Notes: a model not told the origin generated them from the letters alone. 64,000 nt of DNA from Jeotgalibaca dankookensis (GCF_002005405.1 NZ_CP019728.1:186001-250000); one strand, 5' to 3'. Positions 35,342 to 44,198 are shown, counted from the first letter of the stretch. Numbers and translations: made by a program.

Positions 35342-35512
35342 ACAACAGAAAGACATAAAACCGGTAGTAACCGAGTAGTGGAACACCTTGCTTTTTCAAA
35401 TGAATAGATGTTCCTCGCAAGTTAGCTTAACCTCTTTCATAAGTGTTAAAATCGTTCCCTACCGGTGCTTTTTATAAAAAAAGAGTCTGCAGCCTTTGCT
35501 GCAGACTCTTTT
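35342..35512 (+). ncRNA. Putative structured small RNA of unknown family
   Basis: Between a promoter and a strong terminator there is a non-coding stretch of about 170 nt. ACCGGTAG (35360-35367) pairs perfectly with CTACCGGT (35459-35466) and encloses about 90 nt, within which GGAACA (35380) pairs with TGTTCC (35409). The closing stem is followed by GCTTTTTAT, so RNA could end near 35475 or at the 14-bp terminator 35479-35512. Length and a long closing stem would fit a 6S-like or other regulatory RNA, but I see no diagnostic motif of 6S, SRP, tmRNA or T-box RNAs. Confidence 0.5.
35479..35512. terminator. Bidirectional terminator between the small RNA and tRNA-Arg
   Basis: AAAAGAGTCTGCAG and CTGCAGACTCTTTT form a perfect 14-bp stem with loop CCTTTG; it can serve the plus-strand RNA and the minus-strand tRNA. 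Confidence 0.88.
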
Positions 35513-35520
35513 CCTCGTTA

Positions 35521-35593
35521 CGGTCCCGAGAGGGATTGAACCTCCGACACCTCGTTTAGGAAACGAGTGCTCTATCCACTGAGCTACGGAACC
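35521..35593 (-). tRNA. tRNA-Arg (anticodon CCT)
   Basis: Full cloverleaf on the minus strand: acceptor GGTTCCG with CGGGACC (one G-U), D-arm GCTC...GAGC, anticodon stem CTCGT/ACGAG around TTCCTAA (anticodon CCT, reads AGG), and T-arm with GGTTCAATC. The discriminator is G and CCA is not encoded, so it must be added after transcription. Confidence 0.95.
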
Positions 35594-35620
35594 AAATCCA
35601 CCTAATTATTTCATTAAAGT

Positions 35621-35656
35621 AAAAAAAAGTCCAGCAGAATTTTCTGCTGGGCTTTT
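35621..35656 (-). terminator. Terminator of the small membrane protein gene
   Basis: AAAAGTCCAGCAGAA and TTCTGCTGGGCTTTT (15 bp, one G-U) with a run of eight Ts on the minus strand. Confidence 0.85.
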
Positions 35657-35912
35657 ATGCTTCTAAATCTTCGACTCGTTGTTCAAGTTCTAAAATCGTT
35701 TCTTTCATCTCTTGGACTTCGTTATCTAATTGCTGAAAGCTACTTGGATCAATCGTTTCACTTGGTGCATCGTTGAATTCTTGGAAAAGATAGGTCAACC
35801 CAAAAATAAGCACGATTCCTATAAAGATATAAAGCCACGTTCGTTTAGGAGATTCGTTTTCAGGTTTGGGCTTCATATATTCAAGCCGCTCTTTGGCCGT
35901 CTTTTTTTCCAC
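35655..35912 (-). CDS. Hypothetical membrane protein with coiled coil
   Basis: 85 residues: a basic cytoplasmic N-terminus (KKTAKERLEYMKPKPENE), one membrane helix (WLYIFIGIVLIFGLTYLF, about 27-44) and an acidic C-terminal segment with heptad spacing (LDNEVQEMKETILELEQRVEDLEA), which should form a coiled coil outside the membrane. No family recognised; the topology resembles FtsL/DivIC-like or other small bitopic proteins, but there is no evidence for that role. Confidence 0.7.
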   Translation of the reverse strand: MEKKTAKERLEYMKPKPENESPKRTWLYIFIGIVLIFGLTYLFQEFNDAPSETIDPSSFQQLDNEVQEMKETILELEQRVEDLEA

Positions 35913-35943
35913 TATTTCTCACCAAACTTTCTCATCCAAAAAA

Positions 35944-36321
35944 TCACTTCTTAGCGACAATTTCAATTTCAACTTCAGCGCCTAGTGGCAACTCTAAAAC
36001 TGCTACACAGGTGCGTGCCGGATAAGGTGCTTGAAAGAGTGTTTTATAAACTTCATTCATTGCATCAAAGTTCTTCATAGTTGTTAAATAAACATTTACT
36101 TTAACCACATCTTCCGAAGTGACATCCGCTTCTGCCATCACCTTAAATAAATTATTAAAACATTGTTCCGTTTGAGCAGCGATATTACCGGTCAAATCGG
36201 GACCGTCAATGGTGTTCATAGCGGTTTGTCCTGAAAAATAAACAAATTCCCCTGCATCCACAGCGTGAGAGTAAGGACCTGATGCTGCGACACCTTCTGC
36301 GTTATAGACTTTTCTTACCAT
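35944..36321 (-). CDS. ridA: RidA-family enamine/imine deaminase
   Basis: Removes reactive 2-aminoacrylate-type intermediates formed by PLP enzymes. 125 residues of the YjgF/YER057c fold: AEGVAASGPYSHAVDAGEFVYFSGQ at the N-terminus, VKVNVYLTTMKNFDAMNEVY in the middle and the catalytic Arg in PARTCVAVLELPLGAEVEIE. AGGAGG-type ribosome binding site precedes the ATG. No operon partner is evident. Confidence 0.92.
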   Translation of the reverse strand: MVRKVYNAEGVAASGPYSHAVDAGEFVYFSGQTAMNTIDGPDLTGNIAAQTEQCFNNLFKVMAEADVTSEDVVKVNVYLTTMKNFDAMNEVYKTLFQAPYPARTCVAVLELPLGAEVEIEIVAKK

Positions 36322-36430
36322 TCTACATTCCTCCTTTAATGATTATCTATTAGTATACCTGAAATAGGCTTAGAATAATTTATTAAAGACATCATCTAAA
36401 ATGCCGGTCTTGCGGTCTGAGTCATTTTTT

Positions 36431-36991
36431 TTAATCAGGAGAGCTTAAACCACCTAACAAAGATTTTAAAATACCACCATGACTCGAATCAGCCATCGTT
36501 TGGGTAACCGAATCGGCAATACTGGATGTTTCTTTTTGAAGCTGTTGCTTGTCTAAGTTTTTACTCTTTTTTTGGTCAGCAAGGTATTTCAAGACAACTG
36601 GCGCTAATAAGACTAATACCCGTTTAACGGCAGCTGGTGACATGCCGACTGAATCCGCAATTCGATCAATAATTGAGTCTTTATCCTTAAAAACATGACC
36701 CAGAATCTTGTCGCCTTCTTGTGGATCAACGTTTTGCGACAGTTCTTCAACCGATTGATATTTTTGTACATCTTGATGTTGGTCTAAGGCATTATTCAAT
36801 GAGTCTAACCCCGCTTCATCTTGCGAGTTACGTTGAATCCCTTTTAATATAGCTGGTAGTCCTAGCGAAGCGACTTTTCCAAAGTCAAATGAACTCACAT
36901 CAGCACGATTAGCCAGGTTTTTCGTTTCTGGTGTTTTTTTATCATCTACAAATAAACTCACTAGATTACTTACATTATCAAATAGTCCCAT
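36431..36991 (-). CDS. DUF937/YidB-like protein, probably 3' frameshifted
   Basis: A 186-residue cytoplasmic protein whose centre (about 45-140) carries the repeated helical pattern of DUF937: FGKVASLGLPAILKGIQRN, DQHQDVQKY, GDKILGHVFKDKDSIIDRIADSVGMSPAAVKRVLVLLAPVVLKYL. Function of the family is unknown. The frame stops after LLGGLSSPD, but removing one T in GAT-T-A8 joins it to a further 20 codons, ending GILDDVFNKLF (stop 36370-36372), which look like the usual acidic/hydrophobic tail of the family. This may be a real indel or a sequencing error. Confidence 0.72.
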   Translation of the reverse strand: MGLFDNVSNLVSLFVDDKKTPETKNLANRADVSSFDFGKVASLGLPAILKGIQRNSQDEAGLDSLNNALDQHQDVQKYQSVEELSQNVDPQEGDKILGHVFKDKDSIIDRIADSVGMSPAAVKRVLVLLAPVVLKYLADQKKSKNLDKQQLQKETSSIADSVTQTMADSSHGGILKSLLGGLSSPD

Positions 36992-37128
36992 AATATCTCC
37001 TCTTTCTTAGTTAGTTCTGAATTCATTTTATTGGTTTACTAGGAGATAGACAACTAAAAACCCTTGCTACTAATCCCTGACTTTTGGTATTGTTAAGCAA
37101 GTGAAACAGATAACGAAGGAGGAAAATA

Positions 37129-37620
37129 ATGGAATACCCCTTACTACCTAAGCAAATGCCGGAGACGATTCAGTCGGTCTGGCGTAAAACAGCTCTTTTA
37201 ACAACAATGACTTTTATTTTAATTGGCATTGCTTTTACTGGTTTTTTAGTGTGGTTGGATGCACTAGAAGGTCTTTGGTTTTGGTTGATTGTCGGTTATT
37301 TTGGACTCGTTGCGATTGGACTGGCAATATCTTTAGCACTGGTTCCTTACCGCTACCACTATTACCGCTTTGAGGTGACACCAGAAGATTTGGCCTTTCA
37401 AAAAGGTTTTATTTTCCGTTCTATTACTTATGTTCCCATGAACCGGATTCAACATGTGGAAACCGAACAAGGGCCCTTTTTGCGGAAGGAAGGTTTGATG
37501 GAAATTGTTATCCATACCGCGGCAACGAGTCATCGAATTGCTGGGTTAAAGATAGATGAAGCAATGACCTTGCGGGAACAAATTGTTGCTTTAGTGAAGG
37601 TGGCGAAAGAAGATGTCTGA
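37129..37620 (+). CDS. PH-domain membrane protein (YdbS-like)
   Basis: 163 residues with two membrane helices in the first half (TTMTFILIGIAFTGFLVWL, FWLIVGYFGLVAIGLAISLAL) and a bacterial PH domain (bPH2) with the motif YRFEVTPEDLAFQKGFIFRSITYVPMNRIQHVETEQGPFLRKEGL. Homologue pairs YdbS/YdbT in B. subtilis affect resistance to antimicrobial compounds; the mechanism is unclear. Overlaps the next gene by 8 bp. Confidence 0.85.
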   Translation: MEYPLLPKQMPETIQSVWRKTALLTTMTFILIGIAFTGFLVWLDALEGLWFWLIVGYFGLVAIGLAISLALVPYRYHYYRFEVTPEDLAFQKGFIFRSITYVPMNRIQHVETEQGPFLRKEGLMEIVIHTAATSHRIAGLKIDEAMTLREQIVALVKVAKEDV

Positions 37621-39046
37621 ACGTCAACACTTCCATCCCATGGCCATCGCTATTTATTGGCTTCAGTTACTGCGTGCCTGGCTCTTTTATATCGTAATTA
37701 TTATTATTAACGGTGGAATTAAAGAAAGATTCGGTATGATTACGCTCTTAGTTATCTTTATTTTTTCTTTTGTCTTAGCCATGATTCGCTACAAAACCCG
37801 CTCTTACACCATCAACGCGGATAAAATTGTGATTTATCATGGTGTCTTTCGAAAAAAAGAAACCGATATTCCCTATGAACGCATTCAAACGATTAAACAG
37901 CGCCAATGGTTTTTCCTTAAACCCTTCAATCTCATTCAGATTTTGATTGAAACAGCAGGGGGAAATAAAGCGACTGCGGAGGGGAGCTTGCCCGCAGTGG
38001 ATGCTGGGGTTCTTGAAACTTTGGAAAATTTCCGTTATGGGAGAGGGCAAGGAGAAAGCGACCAAGAAGTAGACACAACGGGTCAAGAATCCACCAATCG
38101 CTATCGTGTTACAGATGGACAGATTGTTTTATATGGGATAACCGATTTAAGTATTTTAGCGAGTCTAGCCGCTCTAGTAGCCTTTGCGACGGAGATGATT
38201 CCTGATTCTTGGTTTACAAGGGTAACTACTACGGCTGAAAATCTCTACCGCTTAGGTTGGATTGTCTTTTTAGGTGCGGCCTTTGTCCTATTAATCTTAT
38301 TGATTTTGATTTCTTTAGCAAAGAACTTTATTCAATTTTATAATTTTACGGTTTCACGAACCAATCAGACGCTAACGATTGAAAGTGGGCTCTTCGAACG
38401 GAAGGTTCAAAAAATTCCTACCAACAAAATTCAAGGCATCCGCATTCGCCAACAAGTCTTACGCAAACTCTTTAAAATTTCATCGGTAGAAATTATTTTA
38501 GCCGGAGGACAAGAAACCACAGGAGAAAATAATGTTCCTAAAAAGTTATATATTTTACCGATTGTGCCGGATCAGCTGCTCTATCCCACCTTGGCGCGTC
38601 TCATTCCCGAGTGGGAGATTCATGAACCAGAAATGACCTTCGCTTCTTATTCTTCGATTTGGTATTTCTGGCGCTGGCACTTGTTATGGCTACCGGTCTT
38701 GGTGGCAGGATTTATATGGAATCCCTTTGTTGGAATAGCACTAGTTCTCTGGATTGGTTTTTTATTTTTTTACTCTTGGCTCGATTATCGTTACCAAGGT
38801 TACGCTATCCAGACCCAAACAAGGGTATGCATTCAAAACTACCAAGCCTTAACTAAGGTGCAAACCTTTATCGAACGCCCAAAAATTCAAGCCTTTTCCA
38901 ATCATGCCAGTAAGTGGCTCTACAATAAGAAATTAGGTCACAGTCGACTCACCTTAAAAACCGGATTAGGTTCTGAAACCATTGGTCTGAAGTTTATTAA
39001 GCGAGAAGATCAAGAGACACTCAAAGACTTTTATTTATCGCGTTAA
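37613..39046 (+). CDS. PH-domain membrane protein (YdbT-like)
   Basis: 477 residues with several membrane helices and at least two bPH2 modules: YTINADKIVIYHGVFRKKETDIPYERIQTI (about 62-95) and FYNFTVSRTNQTLTIESGLFERKVQKIPTNKIQGIRI (about 242-280), plus a third, weaker copy near the C-terminus (YQGYAIQTQTRVCIQN). Partner of the YdbS-like protein, translationally coupled to it, and closed by a terminator. The pair probably forms one membrane complex (inference). Confidence 0.85.
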   Translation: MSERQHFHPMAIAIYWLQLLRAWLFYIVIIIINGGIKERFGMITLLVIFIFSFVLAMIRYKTRSYTINADKIVIYHGVFRKKETDIPYERIQTIKQRQWFFLKPFNLIQILIETAGGNKATAEGSLPAVDAGVLETLENFRYGRGQGESDQEVDTTGQESTNRYRVTDGQIVLYGITDLSILASLAALVAFATEMIPDSWFTRVTTTAENLYRLGWIVFLGAAFVLLILLILISLAKNFIQFYNFTVSRTNQTLTIESGLFERKVQKIPTNKIQGIRIRQQVLRKLFKISSVEIILAGGQETTGENNVPKKLYILPIVPDQLLYPTLARLIPEWEIHEPEMTFASYSSIWYFWRWHLLWLPVLVAGFIWNPFVGIALVLWIGFLFFYSWLDYRYQGYAIQTQTRVCIQNYQALTKVQTFIERPKIQAFSNHASKWLYNKKLGHSRLTLKTGLGSETIGLKFIKREDQETLKDFYLSR

Positions 39047-39050
39047 AAAG

Positions 39051-39085
39051 GCAAGGTTCTGATTTAAAAAGAACCTTGCTCTTTA
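39051..39085 (+). terminator. Terminator after the PH-domain genes
   Basis: GCAAGGTTCT and AGAACCTTGC form a perfect 10-bp stem, then TCTTTA. Confidence 0.75.
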
Positions 39086-39096
39086 CTCGAAACCGT

Positions 39097-39110
39097 TGTA
39101 AGCGTATGCA
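39097..39110 (+). promoter_or_regulatory. cre site upstream of the alpha-galactosidase gene
   Basis: TGTAAGCGTATGCA matches the cre consensus at 13 of 14 positions. It is 27 bp before the start codon, a position suited to CcpA repression. Confidence 0.7.
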
Positions 39111-39136
39111 AAAAAAATATGAAATGAGGCATCATT

Positions 39137-41308
39137 GTGGCAATTGTCTATTCAGAAAACACCCAAACCTTTCATCTACAAAATGACCAGATGAGCTACG
39201 TTATTGGTCTAAAGGAAGGGCGTTATTTAACCCATCATTATTGGGGGAAGAAGTTAGAAAATATCCATTCAGAACCCGATTACCAACAAGAAAGTCCGTC
39301 TTTTTATGCCAATCCCAATGAAAAAACAGTTCAACCTTTTTCTTTAGGAACCCTTTTACAAGAATTTCCCGGGACGGACACCGGTGACCATCGGGAAGCA
39401 GCTTATACTTATACCGATAAAGATGGCTACCGTGCCAATCAACTTATCTATAAAAGTTACCAAATCATCCCAGGGAAAAAAGAATTGGCCGGTTTACCGC
39501 ACACCTATGTGACCGATCCCGGGCAAGCCGAAACACTAGAACTTACCCTAAACGATTCAATAACTGGGATGGAAGTGATCTTATCCTATACCATTTTCCA
39601 AAACCTTTCAGTCATCACACGTTCGGTCGTTTTCACCAACACCAGTCAAGCACCGCTTCGTCTGGACCGTGTATTAAGTATGAATGTAGACTTTGATGAG
39701 TCGGATTTTGAGCTGATTCAATTACCTGGTGCTTGGGCGAGAGAACGAGAAATTGTGCGCTCACCCCTTGTGCGCGGAATCCATAAAATCGATAGTAAGC
39801 GTGGTACGACGAGCCATACTTATCAACCTTTCTTAGCTCTAGCTAGACCAGACACAAGAGAAGAAGCGGGCGAGGTCTATGCCTTCCATTTCGTTTACAG
39901 CGGCGAATTTGTAGCGCACGTGGAAGTGGACACCTATGCTCAAACGCGTGTTCAAATGGGAATCAACCCTGAGCATTTCGAGTGGACACTGCACCCTCAA
40001 GAAACCTTCCAAACACCAGAAGTGGTGATGGTCTATAGTGATCAAGGCTTAAATAATATGTCACACCAGTTCCATCGTCTTTACCAAGATCATTTGATTC
40101 GTGGCCAACACCAATACCAAGAACGTCCGGTTCTAATTAATAACTGGGAAGGAACCTACTTTGATTTTACGGAAGAGAAAATATTAGCCATGGCAGATCA
40201 GGCAGCTGAGGTAGGAGTAGAGCTCTTTGTTCTGGATGATGGCTGGTTTGGAGAGCGTAATAACGATGACTCTTCGCTAGGAGATTGGTTTGTGAATGCA
40301 CCAAAATTACCCAATGGTTTAAAAGCTTTGAGTCAGGCTATTCATGAAAAAGGCATGAAATTTGGTCTTTGGTTTGAACCGGAAATGATTTCGGAAAACA
40401 GTGAGCTCTACCGGGCGCACCCCGATTGGGCCATTCAGACACCAAATCGACCGCCTTCTCGCGGACGGGATCAGTTGATTTTAGATTTCAGTCGCAAAGA
40501 AGTTCGGGATAACATCCTAAATCAGATGAAAGCCATATTGGATGAGGTTCCCATTGATTATATAAAATGGGACTACAATCGCAACATGACTGAACTCATG
40601 AAAGGTGAAAATACCCACCGTTATATGTTAGGTCTCTATGAATTGATGAAAGATTTGGTTACCACTTATCCGAATATTTTATTTGAAAGCTGTTCGGGTG
40701 GTGGGGGACGTTTTGATCCGGGTATGCTCTATTATATGCCACAAACCTGGACTAGTGACAATACCGATGCGCCATCCCGCTTAGAAATTCAATACGGAAC
40801 CAGTTTGATTATGCCGACTTCTTCCATGGGAGCACACGTTTCCGCTATACCTAATCATCAAGTGAACCGCATGACTAGTCTCGAGATGCGCGGACACGTA
40901 GCCATGTCTGGGAATTTAGGTTATGAACTGGATATTACGACGCTTTCTGAAACAGAAAAGAAGCAAGTTAAAGATCAAATTATTTTTTATAAAAGCCACC
41001 GCAAACTTATCCAATTTGGTGATTTTTACCGGATTTTAAGTCCCTTTAATAAGAAAGAAGAAACAGCTTGGATTGTAGTGGCGCCGGATAAGAGCGAAGC
41101 CATCTACAGTTACTTCCAAATTCGAGATCAAGCTAATAAAGCTAATAAACGGGTTAAATTGCTGGGATTGGATCCGAAGCGTCGTTATCAGTCCGATGAT
41201 GGGATGATACTAGGCGGAGATGAGTGGATGTACCGCGGATTTTATATTCAACCACATTTATTTGGTGATTACCAAAGCAAGCAACTTTATCTCAAAGTAG
41301 TTGATTAA
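39137..41308 (+). CDS. aga: Alpha-galactosidase, GH36
   Basis: Releases galactose from melibiose, raffinose and related sugars; no signal peptide, so cytoplasmic. 723 residues in the usual order: N-terminal beta-sandwich, catalytic barrel, C-terminal sandwich. The nucleophile Asp is in IDYIKWDYNRNMTE and the acid/base Asp in TWTSDNTDAPSRLEIQYG; other landmarks are LFVLDDGWFG, GLWFEPEMISENS and ESCSGGGGRFDPGMLYY. Starts with GTG behind GAGG. No dedicated raffinose transporter is in the window; released galactose would feed GalK/GalT. Confidence 0.95.
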   Translation: MAIVYSENTQTFHLQNDQMSYVIGLKEGRYLTHHYWGKKLENIHSEPDYQQESPSFYANPNEKTVQPFSLGTLLQEFPGTDTGDHREAAYTYTDKDGYRANQLIYKSYQIIPGKKELAGLPHTYVTDPGQAETLELTLNDSITGMEVILSYTIFQNLSVITRSVVFTNTSQAPLRLDRVLSMNVDFDESDFELIQLPGAWAREREIVRSPLVRGIHKIDSKRGTTSHTYQPFLALARPDTREEAGEVYAFHFVYSGEFVAHVEVDTYAQTRVQMGINPEHFEWTLHPQETFQTPEVVMVYSDQGLNNMSHQFHRLYQDHLIRGQHQYQERPVLINNWEGTYFDFTEEKILAMADQAAEVGVELFVLDDGWFGERNNDDSSLGDWFVNAPKLPNGLKALSQAIHEKGMKFGLWFEPEMISENSELYRAHPDWAIQTPNRPPSRGRDQLILDFSRKEVRDNILNQMKAILDEVPIDYIKWDYNRNMTELMKGENTHRYMLGLYELMKDLVTTYPNILFESCSGGGGRFDPGMLYYMPQTWTSDNTDAPSRLEIQYGTSLIMPTSSMGAHVSAIPNHQVNRMTSLEMRGHVAMSGNLGYELDITTLSETEKKQVKDQIIFYKSHRKLIQFGDFYRILSPFNKKEETAWIVVAPDKSEAIYSYFQIRDQANKANKRVKLLGLDPKRRYQSDDGMILGGDEWMYRGFYIQPHLFGDYQSKQLYLKVVD

Positions 41309-41379
41309 AGCAGCCTAACTCATTAAACTAGAGTTAAGACAAGAATCCAACTCTAAAAGATGAAAGAAGCGTGCTGAGT

Positions 41380-41745
41380 ATGAAAAAGAGAATAATGTTC
41401 TCCTTAATGGGCTTATTATTTCTGACTGCTTGTGGGAATACAAGTGACACACCAGAAATGGAATCAAGTGCGGTCAACATGAATCAAGAAGAGGTTTTAT
41501 ACCAAGGAATGGTTGCGGAAGTTTTGGAAAATGGTCTCTTAGTTTCAGAATTAAACCCAATTGACCGCGAAGATGCGGCGGGATTTTCTGAAGTCATTTT
41601 ATTAATGGAAGACACATCTGCTTATTCCGATTTACAAGTCGATGATTTAGTTGAAGTGACCTTGATAGCAAATGCGCCGACAACCATGTCGATTCCCCCA
41701 CAAATTCCAGGCAATGCGATTATTAAAATAGAAGCAGTAAAATAA
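41380..41745 (+). CDS. Small lipoprotein of unknown function
   Basis: About 121 residues: signal peptide MKKRIMFSLMGLLFLTAC with lipobox LTAC, a Ser/Glu-rich linker, then a small beta-rich domain (YQGMVAEVLENGLLVSEL, VDDLVEVTLIANAPTTMS) that looks like an OB/DUF3221-type fold, though I cannot assign the family. I prefer the ATG at 41380 over a GTG nine bases earlier, because the weak AAGAAG binding site is then well spaced. Confidence 0.65.
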   Translation: MKKRIMFSLMGLLFLTACGNTSDTPEMESSAVNMNQEEVLYQGMVAEVLENGLLVSELNPIDREDAAGFSEVILLMEDTSAYSDLQVDDLVEVTLIANAPTTMSIPPQIPGNAIIKIEAVK

Positions 41746-41750
41746 ATACC

Positions 41751-41788
41751 AAAAAGCAGTTACTCCGATAAGGGAGCAGCTGCTTTTT
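41751..41788. terminator. Bidirectional terminator between lipoprotein and sortase genes
   Basis: AAAAAGCAG and CTGCTTTTT enclose an inner CTCC/GGGAG pairing, giving a hairpin flanked by A and T runs; it overlaps the sortase stop codon. Confidence 0.7.
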
Positions 41789-42458
41789 CTACGTCAAGAA
41801 TATCTAATAAATCGTCTGATGCGTTTTCGAACGACACGACCTCTTTTAAATGCCCCTGAGAAACCCAGCGATTTAAAATGTCATCGCTACAGGTAATTAA
41901 GGTCAGTAGTTTTTCCCCAGGAACTTCGGCAATCACATCCACACGGTCCGGACTAACCATTTCAACAGTGTCCACTTGATAGATATAAATATCCTTTAAA
42001 TCTGTTAAATAAACCAAATCTCCAGCTGACATATACTGTAAATCCGAAAACAAGATACCAGTTTTAGCATAGTTATGGCTCACTAGGGAATAATTAGCTT
42101 GGCCAAGTTCTTGTGTAGGCGTCATCGTGCCAGCCCCCGCTACTAAATTTTCTTCGGCCAAACCATTCAAAATAGGTAGTTGCAGTTTCAATGACGGAAT
42201 CGTTAACCCACCAATAACAGGTAAGTCTGTTCGTTTTTGGTGGCTTTCTACGACGGATTCCCAAGTTACTGGTCTCGTTTGATCAAAGTCAAATTGAGCC
42301 GAACGTTGCTTATTTTCTTCAAAAATCTCTGTCGTGTATATGTCAATTGGATTAGCAACCGCTACTTGTTTGATCAAATGGGTTTGAATCGGATTTTTTA
42401 ATAAAAAAACCATACCAATAAAAATGAGTATTAAAGAAAGATGTTTCCTTTTTTTCAC
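41760..42458 (-). CDS. srtA: Class A sortase
   Basis: Membrane transpeptidase that cuts cell-wall sorting signals and links proteins to peptidoglycan. 232 residues: N-terminal anchor helix (LSLILIFIGMVFLL), then the sortase barrel. Catalytic residues: His in YSLVSHNYAKTG, Cys in LLTLITCSDD, Arg in LNRWVSQGHL. The SH and PDRVD features resemble streptococcal SrtA. It overlaps the Mga-like regulator by 4 bp and is divergent from the giant LPFAG protein, its most likely substrate in the window; whether it is the housekeeping enzyme or dedicated is unknown. Confidence 0.9.
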   Translation of the reverse strand: MKKRKHLSLILIFIGMVFLLKNPIQTHLIKQVAVANPIDIYTTEIFEENKQRSAQFDFDQTRPVTWESVVESHQKRTDLPVIGGLTIPSLKLQLPILNGLAEENLVAGAGTMTPTQELGQANYSLVSHNYAKTGILFSDLQYMSAGDLVYLTDLKDIYIYQVDTVEMVSPDRVDVIAEVPGEKLLTLITCSDDILNRWVSQGHLKEVVSFENASDDLLDILDVEKAAAPLSE

Positions 42459-44017
42459 TCGATTTGAAACTCCTTTCTTTTAGATAGTTGAGAGAGGATC
42501 TTTTGTTTTCGGTTTTCTTTTTTAATTTGGCTCACTTCATTAATCAGTTTCTCAAAATTATTAAAGGAGCCCGTCATATTATAGGGATAGAGAAAGAAAA
42601 TGGGTTGCGGAATCTCTATATTCAAGCTAACACTCGTAATTAAAATATCGAAATTTAAATGAGATAAATCTGCTGCACAGATATCAGGATGCTCTAATTT
42701 TTTAAAAGAAATAAACTTATTAAATTTAGATTCCAGAATATCAATAATAAATTTTGTGTAACTAGTATGTTGATGGCTATAAACTAACACATCTAATGAT
42801 TGAATAGAAAGGTTGAGGTCATAATATAAGTCGGGCCATTTAGATAAAAAAACAAATAATAATTTTTCGATTATAGCATCATTTAAGTAAAGGTTCTGTT
42901 TTTTTAGTATATGGATAAATTTTTTTTTAGCAATTTCATAAAAAATTGGGAACTTTTCTCTGAAAGTGGTCAGTAAAAATGCACTTTGTGAATCGAATAA
43001 AAAAAAGTTTCGATAACTGGCTGGGATAGGATACAAAGAATAAAGTTCCAAGATGTTATTTAGTTCAAAGATGAGATAGGTATGATCTCTTTTGGGAATT
43101 TGAAATATCTCCGTCAAAAATGTTATCGTTTCTAAAAAGTCATGATAACGTCGAGCTGCTACCGGGTTAGATTGGATGCGTTCTTTTAAAAAAGGCAAAG
43201 AAAAATAGAATTTCCAATTAATGATTTGGCTAAAATAAATCGTTAATTCTTCATGTGAAAGATTTAAACGTTGACTTATTTCTTTCGACTCTAGCATAAA
43301 AGCAGAATATTGACTCTGTCTCGTTTCAGTACTTTCTATAAAAACTTCTTCTATAAAATAACCTTTCTTAGCACGACTAATTTCAACGGCATGTCGAAAA
43401 CGGAATTTGTGAAATTCATAGAGATTATCGCTCAATTCATGGTAATCGATGACGGAGTTAATACAACTGGTAAGAAATTTACGCGAAACATCAGGGAAAG
43501 GCCATTCATTAATGTTATAGGCCTCTGCGAAGTAAGTCGCATAGAAATTACGAATAAGCATCTCATTCCCAACCACTTTAAAAGGTTGGGAGCTGAGGTC
43601 TAACCCGTATTCATTTAAAGCTAAACGTACCTTAGCAATCAGCCGGCATAAAGTAGCGGAGCTTGTAAAGAGGAGTTCCGCTAATTCATCGTCATAATAG
43701 GTCTCATTAAAAAAAATGAGTTCCAACAAATTAAAACCAGGGGATGTTTTATAGAGTTGTCTTTGGAAATAATCCATCCCGACGTGAAAAGGAAGGTTTA
43801 AGCTAATTCCATTTGGAGAAGACTTAATTTCTCCACCAAGATCATTAATGGTAATTTTTAATTCATTTAAGTCGTATTGAACGGTACGAACTGAGGAAGA
43901 AGTTTCCTTTGCTAAAAAAGCAATGGTTACTGGTTCATTCGCTTGAAATAAATAGCTTAGAATTTTAAACTTTCGTTTATCTTTATCTGATATTAGTGAA
44001 AACATAGATGAATTCAT
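42455..44017 (-). CDS. Mga-type transcription regulator
   Basis: 520 residues. N-terminal DNA-binding part (about 10-150) with two winged helices: ILSYLFQANEPVTIAFLAKETSSSVRTVQYDLNELK and LAELLFTSSATLCRLIAKVRLALNEYGL. The middle resembles PRD-like regulatory domains and the C-terminus an EIIB-like fold, as in Mga/AtxA. Such proteins activate surface adhesin and virulence genes in response to sugar status. It is 181 bp divergent from the giant adhesin and cotranscribed with the sortase, so it probably controls both (inference). Confidence 0.8.
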   Translation of the reverse strand: MNSSMFSLISDKDKRKFKILSYLFQANEPVTIAFLAKETSSSVRTVQYDLNELKITINDLGGEIKSSPNGISLNLPFHVGMDYFQRQLYKTSPGFNLLELIFFNETYYDDELAELLFTSSATLCRLIAKVRLALNEYGLDLSSQPFKVVGNEMLIRNFYATYFAEAYNINEWPFPDVSRKFLTSCINSVIDYHELSDNLYEFHKFRFRHAVEISRAKKGYFIEEVFIESTETRQSQYSAFMLESKEISQRLNLSHEELTIYFSQIINWKFYFSLPFLKERIQSNPVAARRYHDFLETITFLTEIFQIPKRDHTYLIFELNNILELYSLYPIPASYRNFFLFDSQSAFLLTTFREKFPIFYEIAKKKFIHILKKQNLYLNDAIIEKLLFVFLSKWPDLYYDLNLSIQSLDVLVYSHQHTSYTKFIIDILESKFNKFISFKKLEHPDICAADLSHLNFDILITSVSLNIEIPQPIFFLYPYNMTGSFNNFEKLINEVSQIKKENRKQKILSQLSKRKEFQIE

Positions 44018-44198
44018 CCCTTATCACATTATTTATTTTCTTGTGATTATAATAACATATCGTAATAGGGATATAAAATATTTTGAGAAGTGCATACCTG
44101 TAGGCAAAAAATGATTATAACTTACTGTCCGTAATTGATAACATGAAGAAGTATATTCCAAAACCGAACTATTAGTTAGAAAATGGAGGAGTCAATTA

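Noticed and set aside
35414-35475. tracrRNA-like tail (GCAAGTTA ... CGGTGCTTTTT)
   Set aside because: Resemblance to Cas9 tracrRNA is limited to short words; no cas gene or repeat-spacer array is in the window and the 3' arm pairs with the RNA's own 5' part.
36322-36430. Programmed frameshifting at the DUF937 stop
   Set aside because: There is no recognisable shift-promoting site before the stop (the A8 run comes after it) and no clear stimulatory structure; a plain indel is simpler.
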